Assembly: GCA_007571305.1 (NCBI GenBank)
Contig: RKRR01000133.1
Coordinates: 1 to 64,000, forward strand
Direction of reading: 5' to 3'
Length of the DNA: 64,000 nucleotides
DNA from: Candidatus Poribacteria bacterium
Lineage (GTDB): Bacteria; Poribacteria; WGA-4E; WGA-3G
The notes under the pieces were generated by a model. It made no database searches. It saw only the letters and a program-made list of their open reading frames with translations, and had not been told where the DNA came from. Shown here piece after piece: positions 26,167-35,960 of the stretch (positions are counted from its first letter, which is position 1; every line of letters starts with the position of its first letter). Position numbers and translations under genes: made by a program.

Positions 26167-27331
26167 AAAGATGCAAGGTTCCACATCCTGGCACTACACA
26201 AAAACGCTGTTCCTCACCGTTCTCACGGGTGCTCTTTGGACGTATCTTCTATACAACACCGATGCTGAAGTCGCAGACCAAAACCATCGTGCGCGAGCAC
26301 GCGACATCGGTATCCAGATCGGTACCATCCCAACCGGCACACACAATGCCATCACTGATGTAGACGGCGTGAAAGTCGGACATGTTACCCTGAACGAAGG
26401 CGATTCAATTCGTACGGGTGTTACCGCTATCCTTCCAAGTGATGATATTTGGACAGCACGTCTATTCGGCGCGGCGCATGTCATTCATGGCAACGGTGAA
26501 GCAACAGGCATCGCTCGTATTAATCAAGCTGGATGGATTGAGTCTCCCATTTTGCTCACAAATACACTCAGTGTTGGAGCAGTCCACGACGGTGTTGTAC
26601 GTTACATTGTGAAACGATATCCAGATAACAACATTGTGCTGCCAATTGTGGCGGAGTGCTACGATGGTGGTTTGAACGACATCAGTGGGCTCCACATTAC
26701 AGCACAGCACGCGATCGAAGCGATTGAGAACGCCACTGACGGTCCCGTAACCGAAGGAAGCATTGGCGGCGGTACTGGCATGCGGTGCTACGGGTTTAAA
26801 GCCGGAATCGGCACCGCTTCTCGCGTTCTGTCTGAGGAACGCGGTAGATGGACAGTCGGTGTCCTCGTCAATTCCAATGGAGGCCGTCGTTCGCAACTGC
26901 GAATTGATGGTGTCCCTGTCGGTAAAGAAATTGTCGGATCCCCGCCGAAACTGGGTAGGGACGGCTCGTTTATTATTGTTATCGCAACGGATGCCCCGTT
27001 GACGCATCGCCAATTGAAACAGTTAGCGATGCGCGCGACGCATGGACTTGCTCGTACAGGTACACCGAGTACAGACGGGAGCGGTGAATTCGTCATCGCA
27101 TTTTCCACTGCAAACATTTTTCCACGTCGGACCGAAACCGGCACTTTCCACATCGAGATGCTCATCAACGGACGGCTCAATTCACTTTTTCAAGCGGTTA
27201 TCGAGGCCACAGAGGAGGCTATCGTCAATTCCATGACGATGGCGACTACAACCACCGGACGCAACGACAGAACGATGTACGCGATTCCGTTAACAGAACT
27301 ACAAAAGGTGATGAAGGCATACGAACATTGA
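26150..27331 (+). CDS. P1/S58 family peptidase, DmpA (L-aminopeptidase/D-esterase)-like
   Basis: A 393-aa member of the DmpA/BapA family, self-processing N-terminal nucleophile hydrolases that release N-terminal residues or beta-peptides. Family blocks are GVKVGHVTL, RTGVTAILP, GNGEATGIARINQAGW, GSIGGGTGMRC, GFKAGIGTASRVL and TVGVLVNSNGG. The predicted self-cleavage site and nucleophile is Gly-Ser273 in RDGSFIIVIATDAPL, leaving a C-terminal chain of about 121 residues, close to the known beta chain size. The N-terminus has a hydrophobic segment (TLFLTVLTGALWTYLLY), so it is probably exported or membrane-anchored. It converges on fusA with only four bases between stops. Confidence 0.88.
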   Translation: MQKYLKKMQGSTSWHYTKTLFLTVLTGALWTYLLYNTDAEVADQNHRARARDIGIQIGTIPTGTHNAITDVDGVKVGHVTLNEGDSIRTGVTAILPSDDIWTARLFGAAHVIHGNGEATGIARINQAGWIESPILLTNTLSVGAVHDGVVRYIVKRYPDNNIVLPIVAECYDGGLNDISGLHITAQHAIEAIENATDGPVTEGSIGGGTGMRCYGFKAGIGTASRVLSEERGRWTVGVLVNSNGGRRSQLRIDGVPVGKEIVGSPPKLGRDGSFIIVIATDAPLTHRQLKQLAMRATHGLARTGTPSTDGSGEFVIAFSTANIFPRRTETGTFHIEMLINGRLNSLFQAVIEATEEAIVNSMTMATTTTGRNDRTMYAIPLTELQKVMKAYEH

Positions 27332-27335
27332 TATA

Positions 27336-29492
27336 CTAAGCGGAGTTGACGCGATTGAGATCGGGTGCCAGAGACGATGGCACAACTTCATAATGTGAAA
27401 ATTCCAATGTAAATGCCCCACGTCCTTGTGTCATTGAGCGAAGCCGAGTTGTGTACTGGAACGTCTCCGAAAGTGGTATAAAGGCATTGATGACATTCTG
27501 TGTCGATTGCGATGGACTCCGTGTATCGGATGTATCCTGCGTTATGCTCTCGTTAATCTGCGCTCGACGTGAGTTCAGGTCACCAATGACTTTGCCAACA
27601 TGCTCATCAGGAACAGTAATATGCATCCGCATAATTGGTTCTAACAACAAAGGATTCGCTTTTCTGGTTGCGTTTTCAAACGCCAAGATAGCTGCCGCTT
27701 CATACGCGACCTCCGAAGAATCCGTTGGGTGGTAGGAACCACCCGTGAGCGTAACCTTTACGTCCTGCATCGGATATCCGATGCGAGGACCTGTTCCCAT
27801 AGCACCTTCCAATGCTTTCTCAATGAACGGGACGTACTGCCGAGGGATCTGGGTTTCGTCAGTGTTATCTTCAAACTGAAACCCGGCCCCACGTGCTAAC
27901 GGCTCAACGGTTAGCAGGACATCACCGTATATCCCTTCTTCATCTGTTTTATGGATGTGTGTCCCGCGAGCCTCTGCCAGCGTCCTGATAGTTTCACGAT
28001 ATGCTACCTGCAGTTTGCTCACCCGAGCATTGACCCCGAATTCGCGTATCATGCGGTCTGTGAGGATCTCTAAATGGAGTTCACCCATGCCAGAGATAAT
28101 CCGTTGTCCGGTCTCTTTGTCTATCCCGACAGTGAAGGTTGGATCCTCATCCATCAATTTTTCGAGTGTTTCCTCCAAGGCATCCGCATCACTCGCGCGA
28201 TCAGGTTCAATGGCAACCGAAATAACCGGATCGGGAAAAGTGATGGACTCCAACAGAATATGTTCTCTCGGATCAGTCAGAGTATCGCCGGTTTTGGTGT
28301 CCTTAAGTCCGATGAGTGCAACAATATCACCGGCGTAAGCCGCATCACAGACTGCCTCCTTATTGGCGTGCATCTGTAGGATACGATTAATCCGCTCGCG
28401 TTTTTCAGAACGGACGTTATAGATGGTCTCCCCTCGCTTGAGTACACCTGAATAGATACGACAGTAGACGAGTTTATCCACCGTTGGATGGCTTGCCACT
28501 TTAAATGCTAACGCTGAAAACGGGGCAGCGTCGTTTGCAACACGTGTCACTATATCTTGCTCTTCGGCTGCTTTTTTCGCGCGTTTGGAACGTTCCCCGC
28601 CAGAGGTGGGATGTGGTACAGTCCCTTCAATGGGAGGCACGTCAACAGGGGACGGTAGAAAATCGATGACCGCATCCAATAAAGGTTGAACGCCTTGATT
28701 CTTTAAAGAACTTCCGCACAGCACAGGGAAGAGTCTCCCTTGCAGTGTCGCTGCCCGGATAACCGTTCGTAACTCGGCATGGGTTATCTCTTCACCTCCC
28801 AAGTATTTTTCAAACAACGCCTCATCTTCGACGGCAACAGTCTCATAGAGGGTTTCTTGTGCTTGGGCAGCTTCATCTTGAAACTCGGGCGGAATTTCTG
28901 CTTCCACATACGTCTGTCCGAGATCGGTTTCGTCCCAGCGCATCGCCTTCTGCGTCACGAGATCAATAACACCGGTGAAATCGGCCCCTTCACCCATCGG
29001 TAATTGGAGGGGTAACGGGTTAGCACCTAACTGTCCCTGGATCATTTCCAGAACGCGGGTGAAATTCGCACCAACCCTATCCATCTTATTAACGAAGACG
29101 ATACGTGGCACATCATAGCGTTCGGCTTGACGCCAAACCGTCTCTGACTGTGGCTCGACACCACCGACAGCACAGAAAAGGGCAATTGCACCATCCAAAA
29201 CTCGTAAGGATCGTTCCACCTCCACTGTGAAGTCGACGTGTCCGGGTGTGTCAATAAGGTGGATTGCATGTTCTCGCCAGAAACAGGTCGTCGCGGCGGC
29301 AGTAATCGTTACGCCGCGTTCCCGTTCCTGGACCATCCAATCCATCTCAGCAGTACCGTCATCTACTGCACCGATCTTATGCTTTTTACCGGTGTAGAAA
29401 AGGATCCGTTCGGTTGTGGTTGTTTTGCCAGCATCAATGTGCGCTGCTATGCCGATATTGCGCACGTTTTCAATGGAATATTCGCGTGCCAT
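27336..29492 (-). CDS. fusA: translation elongation factor G
   Basis: An EF-G of 718 aa, the GTPase that moves tRNA and mRNA through the ribosome. G1 is AHIDAGKTT (17-25), then [18 protein letters not shown] and NKMD, followed by the remaining EF-G domains (for example GMGELHLEI and the C-terminal [19 protein letters not shown]). It is slightly longer than usual because of a basic stretch near residues 285-305 ([14 protein letters not shown]) between the G domain and domain II. No str-operon genes (rpsL, rpsG, tuf) flank it. The gene follows a dehydrogenase gene by 20 bases on the same strand, an unusual partner. Confidence 0.95.
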   Translation of the reverse strand: MAREYSIENVRNIGIAAHIDAGKTTTTERILFYTGKKHKIGAVDDGTAEMDWMVQERERGVTITAAATTCFWREHAIHLIDTPGHVDFTVEVERSLRVLDGAIALFCAVGGVEPQSETVWRQAERYDVPRIVFVNKMDRVGANFTRVLEMIQGQLGANPLPLQLPMGEGADFTGVIDLVTQKAMRWDETDLGQTYVEAEIPPEFQDEAAQAQETLYETVAVEDEALFEKYLGGEEITHAELRTVIRAATLQGRLFPVLCGSSLKNQGVQPLLDAVIDFLPSPVDVPPIEGTVPHPTSGGERSKRAKKAAEEQDIVTRVANDAAPFSALAFKVASHPTVDKLVYCRIYSGVLKRGETIYNVRSEKRERINRILQMHANKEAVCDAAYAGDIVALIGLKDTKTGDTLTDPREHILLESITFPDPVISVAIEPDRASDADALEETLEKLMDEDPTFTVGIDKETGQRIISGMGELHLEILTDRMIREFGVNARVSKLQVAYRETIRTLAEARGTHIHKTDEEGIYGDVLLTVEPLARGAGFQFEDNTDETQIPRQYVPFIEKALEGAMGTGPRIGYPMQDVKVTLTGGSYHPTDSSEVAYEAAAILAFENATRKANPLLLEPIMRMHITVPDEHVGKVIGDLNSRRAQINESITQDTSDTRSPSQSTQNVINAFIPLSETFQYTTRLRSMTQGRGAFTLEFSHYEVVPSSLAPDLNRVNSA

Positions 29493-29512
29493 TTTTCCTT
29501 ACAGATTCGTGC

Positions 29513-30514
29513 CTACATGCTATTGTTCCATTGAAGAACAACACCGAGTAAGCCAGGGTTCCACTCCATGAGGAGTTGATATGCTTTTGCTGCGTCTTTT
29601 CCGGGGACGCGATGGCTAATCAACGGGGTAACGTCGAACCGCTTCTGTGTGATGAGTGATAGCAGCAAGAGGCTATCCTCTTCAAGCGTCCAGAAATTCG
29701 GTGAGGAGTCTTGACGCGGACGGATAGAATTGTGGGCACCATATAGAATGAGGCCTTTTTTATGCACATCGCGATAGAAGTTCACGCTCGGTGTTTCCCC
29801 ACGCGTACTCGCCAACAACACGACTCGGGCATCACGCCCCGCAACATCTAAAGCCGTGCTGATTGCGTCAGGGTGCCCAGTCGCCTCAATAACAACTGCT
29901 GGTCCATTGCCTTGAGTTGCGTCACTTAACTGTTCGGAGAAATCGGTATCTTCTGGATTGAAGGTATAGTCTGCTCCCACTTTTTTAGAGATTTCAAGAC
30001 GACTGTCGGTGAGATCTGCAGCAATAAGCGGCAGTGCTCCACTGAGTTTTGAAAGTTGCATCGCTGATAAGCCGATGAGTCCCTGGCCCAAAATTAATGT
30101 TGCTTCTCCCAATTCAACCCGTGCTTTTCGGACACCTTGCAGCGCAATCGCTCCAAGATTAAAGAAAACCGCCTCTTCGGCTGGAACATCAGCGGATGCT
30201 ATCTTGAGTAAGCGACTCGGCGAAGCCACAAAGTGGCTGTTATGTCCCTGTGTTGAAGCGACACGGTCACCTACCTCACAATCGGTGACTGCCTTTCCGA
30301 CCTCTATTATTGTGCCGATATTGCTGTAACCCGGGCGGGTCGGATACCTTCCTTGGGCATTCGGAAGTCCCAATAAAAACGCGCGCTCCGTGCCAGGGCT
30401 GATGAGTGTGCATTCCGTTTCGACAAGCACTTCATCATCTCCGATAGGCGGTAGCATAAACGTTTCAATGTCAACTTTAGCGCGCTCTGGCCAAACAACC
30501 CGTTGTGCTTCCAT
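29513..30514 (-). CDS. zinc-type alcohol dehydrogenase-like (MDR superfamily) protein
   Basis: A medium-chain dehydrogenase/reductase. The GroES-like N-terminal half contains TECTLISPGTERAF and GYSNIGTIIEVG. The NAD(P)-binding half has the glycine motif ILGQGLIGLSA and GADYTFNP. The segment SPGTE replaces the catalytic-zinc cysteine region of classical alcohol dehydrogenases, so it belongs to the branch containing BchC-like and L-threonine-dehydrogenase-like proteins whose substrates vary. I place the start at ATG 30514 (GAGG eight bases upstream). The in-frame ATG at 30562 lies within a fragment of the type A repeat core. It is probably transcribed from the promoter at 30727-30755 together with fusA. 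Confidence 0.8.
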   Translation of the reverse strand: MEAQRVVWPERAKVDIETFMLPPIGDDEVLVETECTLISPGTERAFLLGLPNAQGRYPTRPGYSNIGTIIEVGKAVTDCEVGDRVASTQGHNSHFVASPSRLLKIASADVPAEEAVFFNLGAIALQGVRKARVELGEATLILGQGLIGLSAMQLSKLSGALPLIAADLTDSRLEISKKVGADYTFNPEDTDFSEQLSDATQGNGPAVVIEATGHPDAISTALDVAGRDARVVLLASTRGETPSVNFYRDVHKKGLILYGAHNSIRPRQDSSPNFWTLEEDSLLLLSLITQKRFDVTPLISHRVPGKDAAKAYQLLMEWNPGLLGVVLQWNNSM

Positions 30515-30540
30515 CTCCAACCTCAATCTCTTAATATCAC

Positions 30541-30591
30541 CTAAGTTGCTACTTTGTAGCATAGGAGACCGTTGGTTTCCTGTGCATCTTC
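30541..30591. repeat. type A repeat fragment
   Basis: CTAAGTTGCTACTTTGTAGC followed by ATAGGAGACCGTTGG resembles one end of type A plus part of the inner block. A similar remnant, TTGTCAGTTATGTAGCATAG, lies near 33988-34007. Confidence 0.4.
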
Positions 30592-30708
30592 ATGCTGAAA
30601 ATCACACGGAATACACCCAACTTTTCCCAAAAATGAAGGAGTCTCGCTGAAAAAGGGTGTTCGTGTATCTGAAATCATAGAGGTAGCAATTTGGGTTAAT
30701 ATAGCAAA

Positions 30709-30750
30709 GGATAGTTGTTTTCAAGGAATATACCACAAAAACAACTATCC
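30709..30750. promoter_or_regulatory. 13-bp perfect inverted repeat overlapping a promoter (operator candidate)
   Basis: GGATAGTTGTTTT (30709-30721) and AAAACAACTATCC (30738-30750) are exact inverted copies 16 bases apart. They flank the -10 hexamer of the minus-strand promoter at 30727-30755: one arm fills the spacer, the other covers the expected transcription start. That is a typical place for a repressor site. Confidence 0.55.
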
Positions 30751-30755
30751 GTCAA
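30727..30755 (-). promoter_or_regulatory. predicted promoter for the dehydrogenase-fusA unit
   Basis: Minus strand TTGACG (30750-30755), 17-base spacer, TATATT (30727-30732). The leader to the ATG at 30514 would be about 205 bases. Confidence 0.6.
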
Positions 30756-30799
30756 GCATTCATCCGTGAACCCACAATATAGTAGGGCCATCGTGTTAT

Positions 30800-32431
30800 C
30801 TATCTGTCTAACGTGTCAACTTTGATTGTAACATATCCGCCACCTTGTCTATTCGGTGACTTGACATAGAGAAGTCCCTGCTTTTTATTTTCGTTTGTGA
30901 ATTGTTCCACAAGGCGGGAATAGGACTCAAGGTCGTCAATCGATGTCCACTCCATTTCTTGAATGAGAGAGCCAGGGACGATACCTTTTTTTTCTGCAGT
31001 GCTCCCGCTTTCAACCCGTGTGACAACTACACCTTTCTCGTCTGATGCGTAACCGTAACGCTCTGCAATCGCCGGGGTCAGGTTCTGGACATGAAGTCCA
31101 AAGAATGCTTCTTGCTGTTCATCACGGTTTAGTTCTACCCCTGTGCCAGCACTTGCCATCATAGCCATTTCGGCTTCTGCGTTGAGTTTGGCGATAACTT
31201 CTTCGGTCCGTTTGCCCAATTTGACGGTTAATCGTTTTTCTTTATCGTCTCCTCGGAGCACTATTACTTCAACGGATTTACCGACCTCTGTTGCCGCTAC
31301 AACATGCATCAGATGGTTGGTATCTCGAATTGTTTCGCCGTTAAATTCAACGATGACATCTGAACGTTGAATGCCGCCTTTATCTGCGGGACTCCCTTTG
31401 CTCACCTGAAGCACAAAAGCACCGCGAGGTGTATCAAAATTCAATTTTTCTGCCAAATCCTGCTCGACATTTCTCATGCGGATACCAAGCCAACCGCGCT
31501 CAACTTTTCCGTGTTTAATAAGTTGTGGTAAGACCTGTTGTGCCATTTTACTCGGAACGGCGAAACCGATACCGATATTTCCCATGGAAAAACCACCAGT
31601 GACAATCGCAGTATTAATTCCAACCAATTCGCCCCGAATATTTATCAAGGCACCACCGCTATTCCCTCGATTGATCGGCGCATCCGTTTGTATGAAATTG
31701 GCGTACTTGATACCGCTGAAATCTTCAGATCGTTCTTTTGCGCTCACGATTCCTCGTGTCACAGTTTGAGAAAAACCAAGTGGGGTTCCGATAGCAATCA
31801 CCCATTCACCAACTTCAAGTTGATCCGAATCACCAAAAGGGAGGGTTGGAAGTCCTTCAGCGTCAACTTTGAGAAGTGCTAAATCGGTGCCACTGACTTC
31901 GGACCCGGCGGCATCGCGTCCAACTAACTCCGCTGCGTACTTTTTTCCACTTGCTAAGGTCACTGTAATTTCATCGCTTCCCTCAATGACATGGTTATTG
32001 GTAAGAATATAGCCATCGTCACTGACAATCACCCCAGAGCCAACACCGCTAACGGGGCCAGGATTCGGGAGTGTACGTTGGCGCGGGTCTTGTTCTCGAA
32101 AAAAACGTCTGAAGAATTCATCTCCAAAAAAGTCTCTAAATTGTTCTTCTCGCTCGGGAGACATCTGCCGTCTTTGCCGTTGTGTTTCCGTTGTAATTTG
32201 GACAACAGCAGGACGCGTTCGCGCCACCAAGTCAATAAATGCTCGATTTGCGCGTTCTAAGTGCAGGAAATCTTCTGGTGTCTGAGGTGTATCGTTCGTC
32301 TGTCCGACGGCGGTCTGTAGTGTGAACTCGTTTGTGTCTCGGTCAATGATAACCCCTGCGGCAACAATAAGGACTGCTAAAACCAAAATTACCCGTACGG
32401 TGTTATGCAGTGTTGTGCTGCGTCTCAACAT
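30800..32431 (-). CDS. HtrA/DegP-type periplasmic serine protease
   Basis: A Do-family protease of 543 aa. The N-terminal signal/anchor is VILVLAVLIVAAG. The trypsin-like domain has catalytic His in TNNHVIEG, Asp in SGTDLALLKV and Ser in GNSGGALIN. Two PDZ domains follow (GWLGIRMRNV onward, and a C-terminal one from FFGLHVQNLTPAIAE). A flexible segment rich in Arg and Glu (QRQRRQMSPEREEQ) precedes the protease domain, as in DegQ-like proteins. It degrades or refolds envelope proteins under stress. Start is ATG 32431, with GGAGG 10 bases upstream; the in-frame ATG at 32491 lacks a ribosome site. Sequence resembling an envelope-stress ECF promoter lies upstream. Confidence 0.93.
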   Translation of the reverse strand: MLRRSTTLHNTVRVILVLAVLIVAAGVIIDRDTNEFTLQTAVGQTNDTPQTPEDFLHLERANRAFIDLVARTRPAVVQITTETQRQRRQMSPEREEQFRDFFGDEFFRRFFREQDPRQRTLPNPGPVSGVGSGVIVSDDGYILTNNHVIEGSDEITVTLASGKKYAAELVGRDAAGSEVSGTDLALLKVDAEGLPTLPFGDSDQLEVGEWVIAIGTPLGFSQTVTRGIVSAKERSEDFSGIKYANFIQTDAPINRGNSGGALINIRGELVGINTAIVTGGFSMGNIGIGFAVPSKMAQQVLPQLIKHGKVERGWLGIRMRNVEQDLAEKLNFDTPRGAFVLQVSKGSPADKGGIQRSDVIVEFNGETIRDTNHLMHVVAATEVGKSVEVIVLRGDDKEKRLTVKLGKRTEEVIAKLNAEAEMAMMASAGTGVELNRDEQQEAFFGLHVQNLTPAIAERYGYASDEKGVVVTRVESGSTAEKKGIVPGSLIQEMEWTSIDDLESYSRLVEQFTNENKKQGLLYVKSPNRQGGGYVTIKVDTLDR

Positions 32432-32520
32432 GATATAAATCCTCCTATATGATTTAGTGTTAGGTCCGATTTTGGAGGCAGCCGGAACCATTTGTTGTTT
32501 ATTTTTTCAGTTTATGTTCT

Positions 32521-32550
32521 AAAGACACACCTATTAGATAATAAAGTTGC
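32521..32550 (-). promoter_or_regulatory. possible ECF-sigma promoter for the htrA-like gene
   Basis: Minus strand GCAACTTT (32543-32550) and GTGTCTTT (32521-32528) with 14 bases between. The AACTT half and TCT box resemble envelope-stress ECF promoters. The match is loose, so this is tentative. Confidence 0.3.
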
Positions 32551-32591
32551 AAAAAAGTTAGAAAAAATATGATGTGTCGCGCAGGTCCTAT

Positions 32592-32942
32592 TCATTCCCT
32601 ACGTGAGATCCGTTCCACATGTTCACGAACGATATGTTCCGGGGATAACCGAATAAATAGCCAAGCACCGGGCACAAGAATCACAAATGCTCCAATGAGG
32701 AGATCGTCAATCCTCCCAAAGATCGGGATAAAATCAAAATCAAGCGGATTTACCAAGTAGGCAACAGCGAAGATGACCGCCAATAATTCGGCAAGGATGA
32801 GAATCGCCTTCCGATGGATAGGGACACGTTCATCAACAAACAGCCGCCATGTCAGTTTGACGAAATTTGGGAAATGAAGGAGCAGGCGGAAAATTCGAAA
32901 GGAGCCTGGTCTGTTACCGCCAAAGAAAAAAGAATTCATCAT
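32592..32942 (-). CDS. DUF1232 (YkvA-like) small membrane protein
   Basis: About 116 aa. The core DERVPIHRKAILILAELLAV followed by AYLVNPLDFDFIPIFGRIDD is the DUF1232 pattern (Tyr-Pro-x-D...IPxxGxxDDL). A second hydrophobic helix follows (LLIGAFVILVPGAWLFI). The function is unknown; relatives are small inner-membrane proteins. The start is uncertain: two adjacent ATG codons at 32939-32942 are preferred over a TTG at 33026. It lies divergent from the TIM-barrel gene. Confidence 0.75.
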   Translation of the reverse strand: MMNSFFFGGNRPGSFRIFRLLLHFPNFVKLTWRLFVDERVPIHRKAILILAELLAVIFAVAYLVNPLDFDFIPIFGRIDDLLIGAFVILVPGAWLFIRLSPEHIVREHVERISRRE

Positions 32943-33037
32943 ATTTAAAAGTCTACCAAAACAGCTTTTTATGTGCAAATCAATTATTTCAACGAATAGA
33001 TATTGAGTGCCAGTGCCTGTAGACAATCTGCATTATC

Positions 33038-33066
33038 TTGACTGTCACATCCTTTTTTGATATACT
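33038..33066 (+). promoter_or_regulatory. predicted promoter for the TIM-barrel gene
   Basis: TTGACT (33038-33043), 17 bases, TATACT (33061-33066). It lies about 40 bases before the chosen ATG. Confidence 0.65.
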
Positions 33067-33107
33067 ATCACCCAACAAATCGTACATGCCAGATAAAAGG
33101 AGAGACG

Positions 33108-33893
33108 ATGGCAACACAAAATGAACTTTCAGCGCGTCAAATCGCCGCGCAACTTTATACTGTTCGAGAATTTACCAAAACCGAAGCCGATATAGTGGAA
33201 ACGATAAAAAAGGTTCGGCAGCTCGGGTATGAGGCCGTGCAGTGTTCAGCACTGGGGCCCATTGAGCCTACTGCACTGAAAAACATTGTCGATGGTGAAG
33301 GCATTCGCATCATTGCGACACATACAAGTTACGAACGGATGCGTGATGAACCACAAGCCGTTATTGACGAACATCAATTGTGGGGATGCAAGCATGCCGC
33401 TATTGGTGGACTTCCCGGAGAATACCGGACCGATGAAGGATATGCCAGATTTGCGAGAGAAGCATCCGAAGTCGCGGCAGTCCTTGCTGAAGGAGGCTTG
33501 ACTTTCTCCTATCATAACCATAGTTTTGAATTGGAACGTTATAACGGCCGAACTGGATTGGAGATTCTGTATGCGGAAAGCGATCCGAAGGTCTTCAAGA
33601 GCGAACTGGATACATACTGGATTCAGCACGGTGGGGGTGATCCAGCTGCGTGGATTCGCCAGTTAAAGGGACGCGCCGACATCATCCATCTCAAGGATAT
33701 GGCGATGCAAGGCTCTACACAACGTTTCGCCGAGGTTGGCGAAGGCAATTTGAATTGGGATGCCATTCTGAACGCTTGTATCTACGCAGAGGTTGAGTGG
33801 TATATTATTGAACAGGATACCTGTTATGAGCGTGATCCTTTTGAAAGTTTAGGAATCAGTCTTAGAAATCTGAAGGAAATGGGGTTTGCTTAA
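33108..33893 (+). CDS. sugar phosphate isomerase/epimerase-like TIM-barrel protein
   Basis: A 261-aa xylose-isomerase-like TIM barrel (AP endonuclease family 2 fold). The N-terminus ARQIAAQLYTVREF is typical. Likely metal ligands lie in LTFSYHNHSFEL, KSELDTYWIQHGG, DIIHLKDM and WYIIEQDTC. Such proteins isomerise or epimerise sugars or inositols; the substrate cannot be inferred. ATG 33108 has AGGAG six bases upstream; the in-frame ATG at 33057 would sit before the -10 box. It appears to be a single-gene unit. Confidence 0.85.
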   Translation: MATQNELSARQIAAQLYTVREFTKTEADIVETIKKVRQLGYEAVQCSALGPIEPTALKNIVDGEGIRIIATHTSYERMRDEPQAVIDEHQLWGCKHAAIGGLPGEYRTDEGYARFAREASEVAAVLAEGGLTFSYHNHSFELERYNGRTGLEILYAESDPKVFKSELDTYWIQHGGGDPAAWIRQLKGRADIIHLKDMAMQGSTQRFAEVGEGNLNWDAILNACIYAEVEWYIIEQDTCYERDPFESLGISLRNLKEMGFA

Positions 33894-34108
33894 AGACGTT
33901 GTATTTTTGCTGAATGGAGGCAAGTCTCCGTATTGATCCGAATGTCACAATAAGATACGGCGGTCTTGCCTTATGTTTTAATGCAGGTTGTCAGTTATGT
34001 AGCATAGGAAACCGTTGGTATCCTGTGTATAAATGTATTTCTTGCCATTCTAACTTGAGTATCTCCCTTATCCTTCCTTTATAAGTTAGGGCTTACGCAG
34101 GCAGCACT

Positions 34109-34137
34109 TCTGTAGCATAACCTGTTAGGTTGTGCCA
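34109..34137 (+). repeat. solo hairpin core shared by type A and B repeats
   Basis: TGTAGCATAACCT-GTT-AGGTTGTGCC without recognisable element ends. The 9-bp stem is intact, with one G-T pair. Confidence 0.5.
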
Positions 34138-34213
34138 CGAGAACACGCGTGTTTTTTAGGGGTTCTCCCTCTCACAAAACGTCTTATGGTCAAAATTGCG
34201 TCCGTCCTGTAAG

Positions 34214-34340
34214 TTATAGTAGAATCCGACAATAAATTTACACGTGTAGCATAGCCTGTTAGGCTGTGCCATCAGATACATATAACTTCAGAGTCCACAC
34301 GACGCTACAAATGTCCAAGTCATTACGGAATCTACTATAA
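34214..34340 (+). repeat. type B MITE-like repeat element, complete
   Basis: A 127-base copy bounded by TTATAGTAGAATCCG and CGGAATCTACTATAA (inverted, one change), with core GCATAGCCT-GTT-AGGCTGTGC. Confidence 0.8.
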
Positions 34341-34391
34341 ACACACGGGTTTGATGGAAAAGGGCATCTGGGACGAAAAATTTTCATAATT

Positions 34392-34552
34392 ACCCCAAAT
34401 TGCTACTTACACAATTTTAGAGATTCGTCTGCTACTTTTCATTGAAAAACGATCAGGATCCGCAGCATTTCGTACCGTAGGAAACCGTGGGGCTCCTGCG
34501 TCCGAAGATGCACAACCTAACAGGTTATGCTACAGAACTGGCAACTTGGGTT
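34392..34552 (+). repeat. type A MITE-like repeat element, complete
   Basis: A 161-base copy from ACCCCAAATTGCTAC to GCAACTTGGGTT, with AGGATCCGCAGCATTTCGTA inside and core GCACAACCT-AAC-AGGTTATGC. Same orientation as 10131-10289. Confidence 0.75.
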
Positions 34553-34596
34553 AATTATTGGAGAATTGAATAGCTCTACATGTTGGAAAAGAGCAC

Positions 34597-34625
34597 TTGA
34601 CGAAAATGGATGCCTCTGGTAAATT
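34597..34625 (+). promoter_or_regulatory. predicted promoter for the DegT-type aminotransferase gene
   Basis: TTGACG (34597-34602), 17-base spacer, TAAATT (34620-34625). The ATG lies about 60 bases downstream. Confidence 0.5.
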
Positions 34626-34692
34626 ATCACTATATTTCGCATCTTTTTCGTGAGGTTGCAAACTACGTCCTAAGATTTGTGGAGGAGAAAAA

Positions 34693-35952
34693 ATGTCAGC
34701 ACGTTTAGCAATAGATGGCGGAACGCCTGTTATTGCAGATTCTATACCTGGCGGGATGCACGGGCCCAGTGTGATAGACGAGCGTGAGATCAATGCTGTG
34801 ACGGAGGTCTTGCGCAGTGGAAAACTTTTTCGGTTCGTTGAGGATTCAAACGTAGCCAGTTTTGAGAAGGAGGGAGCAGCGTACCTCGGGGCAAAACACG
34901 CCTTGATGGTGAACTCCGGCACCTCCGCAATCATCTGCGCCCTGACTGGAGTCGGCATTGGACCGGGGGATGAGGTGATCGTTCCAGGTTATACGTTTAT
35001 CGCAACCGCTGCTGCTATTGTCGGTGTAGGTGCGATTCCAGTCATAGCAGAAATAGACGATTCGCTCGGCTTAGATGTTGCCGATGTGGAACGGAAAATC
35101 ACACCCCATACGAAAGCCATCTTGCCGGTACACATGCAAGGTGTCCCGTGTCGGCTTGAAGCGATTGTCGAACTCGCGCAGAAGCACAATCTCCTGGTTG
35201 TTGAAGATTGCTGTCAATGCGTGGGTGGGCAATATAAAGGGAAATACGTTGGAACGTGGGGACATGCCGGCGCGTGGAGCCTCAATTACTACAAGGTAAT
35301 CTCTTGTGGAGAGGGGGGCCTCGTCTTTACCGATGACTACGATGTCTATGAACGCGCAGCCTTCGCAGCGGAACCCGGCTTACCGATGTGGATGAGCGAT
35401 TCTGAGTGGCAAAATAAACCTTTTTCCCGGCAGTGCTACCGAACTAGCGAAATCTTAGGCGCGATCGCACGTGTGCAACTCTCAAAATTAGAGGACATCT
35501 TGGGACATACACGCAGACTCAAAAAAGCGTTCACCGCGGAACTCAATGAGAAACCGAAAGGCTATATCCGTCAACACGTAGATGATCCAACAGGCGAATG
35601 CGGCATCAGTGCCGCGATTATTGTGCGTGATGTGGAACTCGCCAAAAAGTACGCAGATGCACTCAGAGCAGAAGGACTGAACGCAGGCACCGCTTACAAT
35701 GAAGGGTTCCCCGACAGGCACATCTATACCTATTGGGATTCTATACTCTTCAAGCATTCACCAGACGCTTCCGGGTATCCATGGAAAGATCCGCGCTACA
35801 AGGGAGATGTTGAATACTCACGGGATATGTGTCCACAGACTTTGTCTATTCTCGGTCGTGCGCTACGATTTGGGTTTAACGTGAATATGCAGGAAGAACA
35901 CGCACGATTGATGGCAGCCGCAATTAACAAAGTAGACGATGCCCTCGGATAA
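34693..35952 (+). CDS. DegT/DnrJ/EryC1/StrS-family aminotransferase
   Basis: A 419-aa PLP-dependent enzyme of fold type I. The nucleotide-sugar aminotransferase blocks are present: NSGTSAIICAL, GDEVIVPGYTFIATA, PVHMQGVPCRLEAI, VVEDCCQCVGG and WSLNYYKVISCGEGG, with the predicted PLP lysine at Lys201. Relatives aminate keto-sugars or cyclitols for antibiotics, lipopolysaccharide or glycans. No sugar-nucleotide pathway genes are adjacent, so the substrate is unknown. A strong ribosome site (GGAGGAG) precedes the ATG. The gene ends 8 bases from the convergent GNAT gene. Confidence 0.9.
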   Translation: MSARLAIDGGTPVIADSIPGGMHGPSVIDEREINAVTEVLRSGKLFRFVEDSNVASFEKEGAAYLGAKHALMVNSGTSAIICALTGVGIGPGDEVIVPGYTFIATAAAIVGVGAIPVIAEIDDSLGLDVADVERKITPHTKAILPVHMQGVPCRLEAIVELAQKHNLLVVEDCCQCVGGQYKGKYVGTWGHAGAWSLNYYKVISCGEGGLVFTDDYDVYERAAFAAEPGLPMWMSDSEWQNKPFSRQCYRTSEILGAIARVQLSKLEDILGHTRRLKKAFTAELNEKPKGYIRQHVDDPTGECGISAAIIVRDVELAKKYADALRAEGLNAGTAYNEGFPDRHIYTYWDSILFKHSPDASGYPWKDPRYKGDVEYSRDMCPQTLSILGRALRFGFNVNMQEEHARLMAAAINKVDDALG

Positions 35953-35960
35953 GGAAGCAT

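Larger units (their letters stand above)
33894..34691. other. repeat-rich intergenic region
   Basis: About 800 bases without a supported gene. It contains repeat remnants near 33985-34030 and 34109-34137, a complete type B element (34214-34340), a complete type A element (34392-34552) and a promoter for the aminotransferase gene. It looks like an accumulation site for short repeats. Confidence 0.55.
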
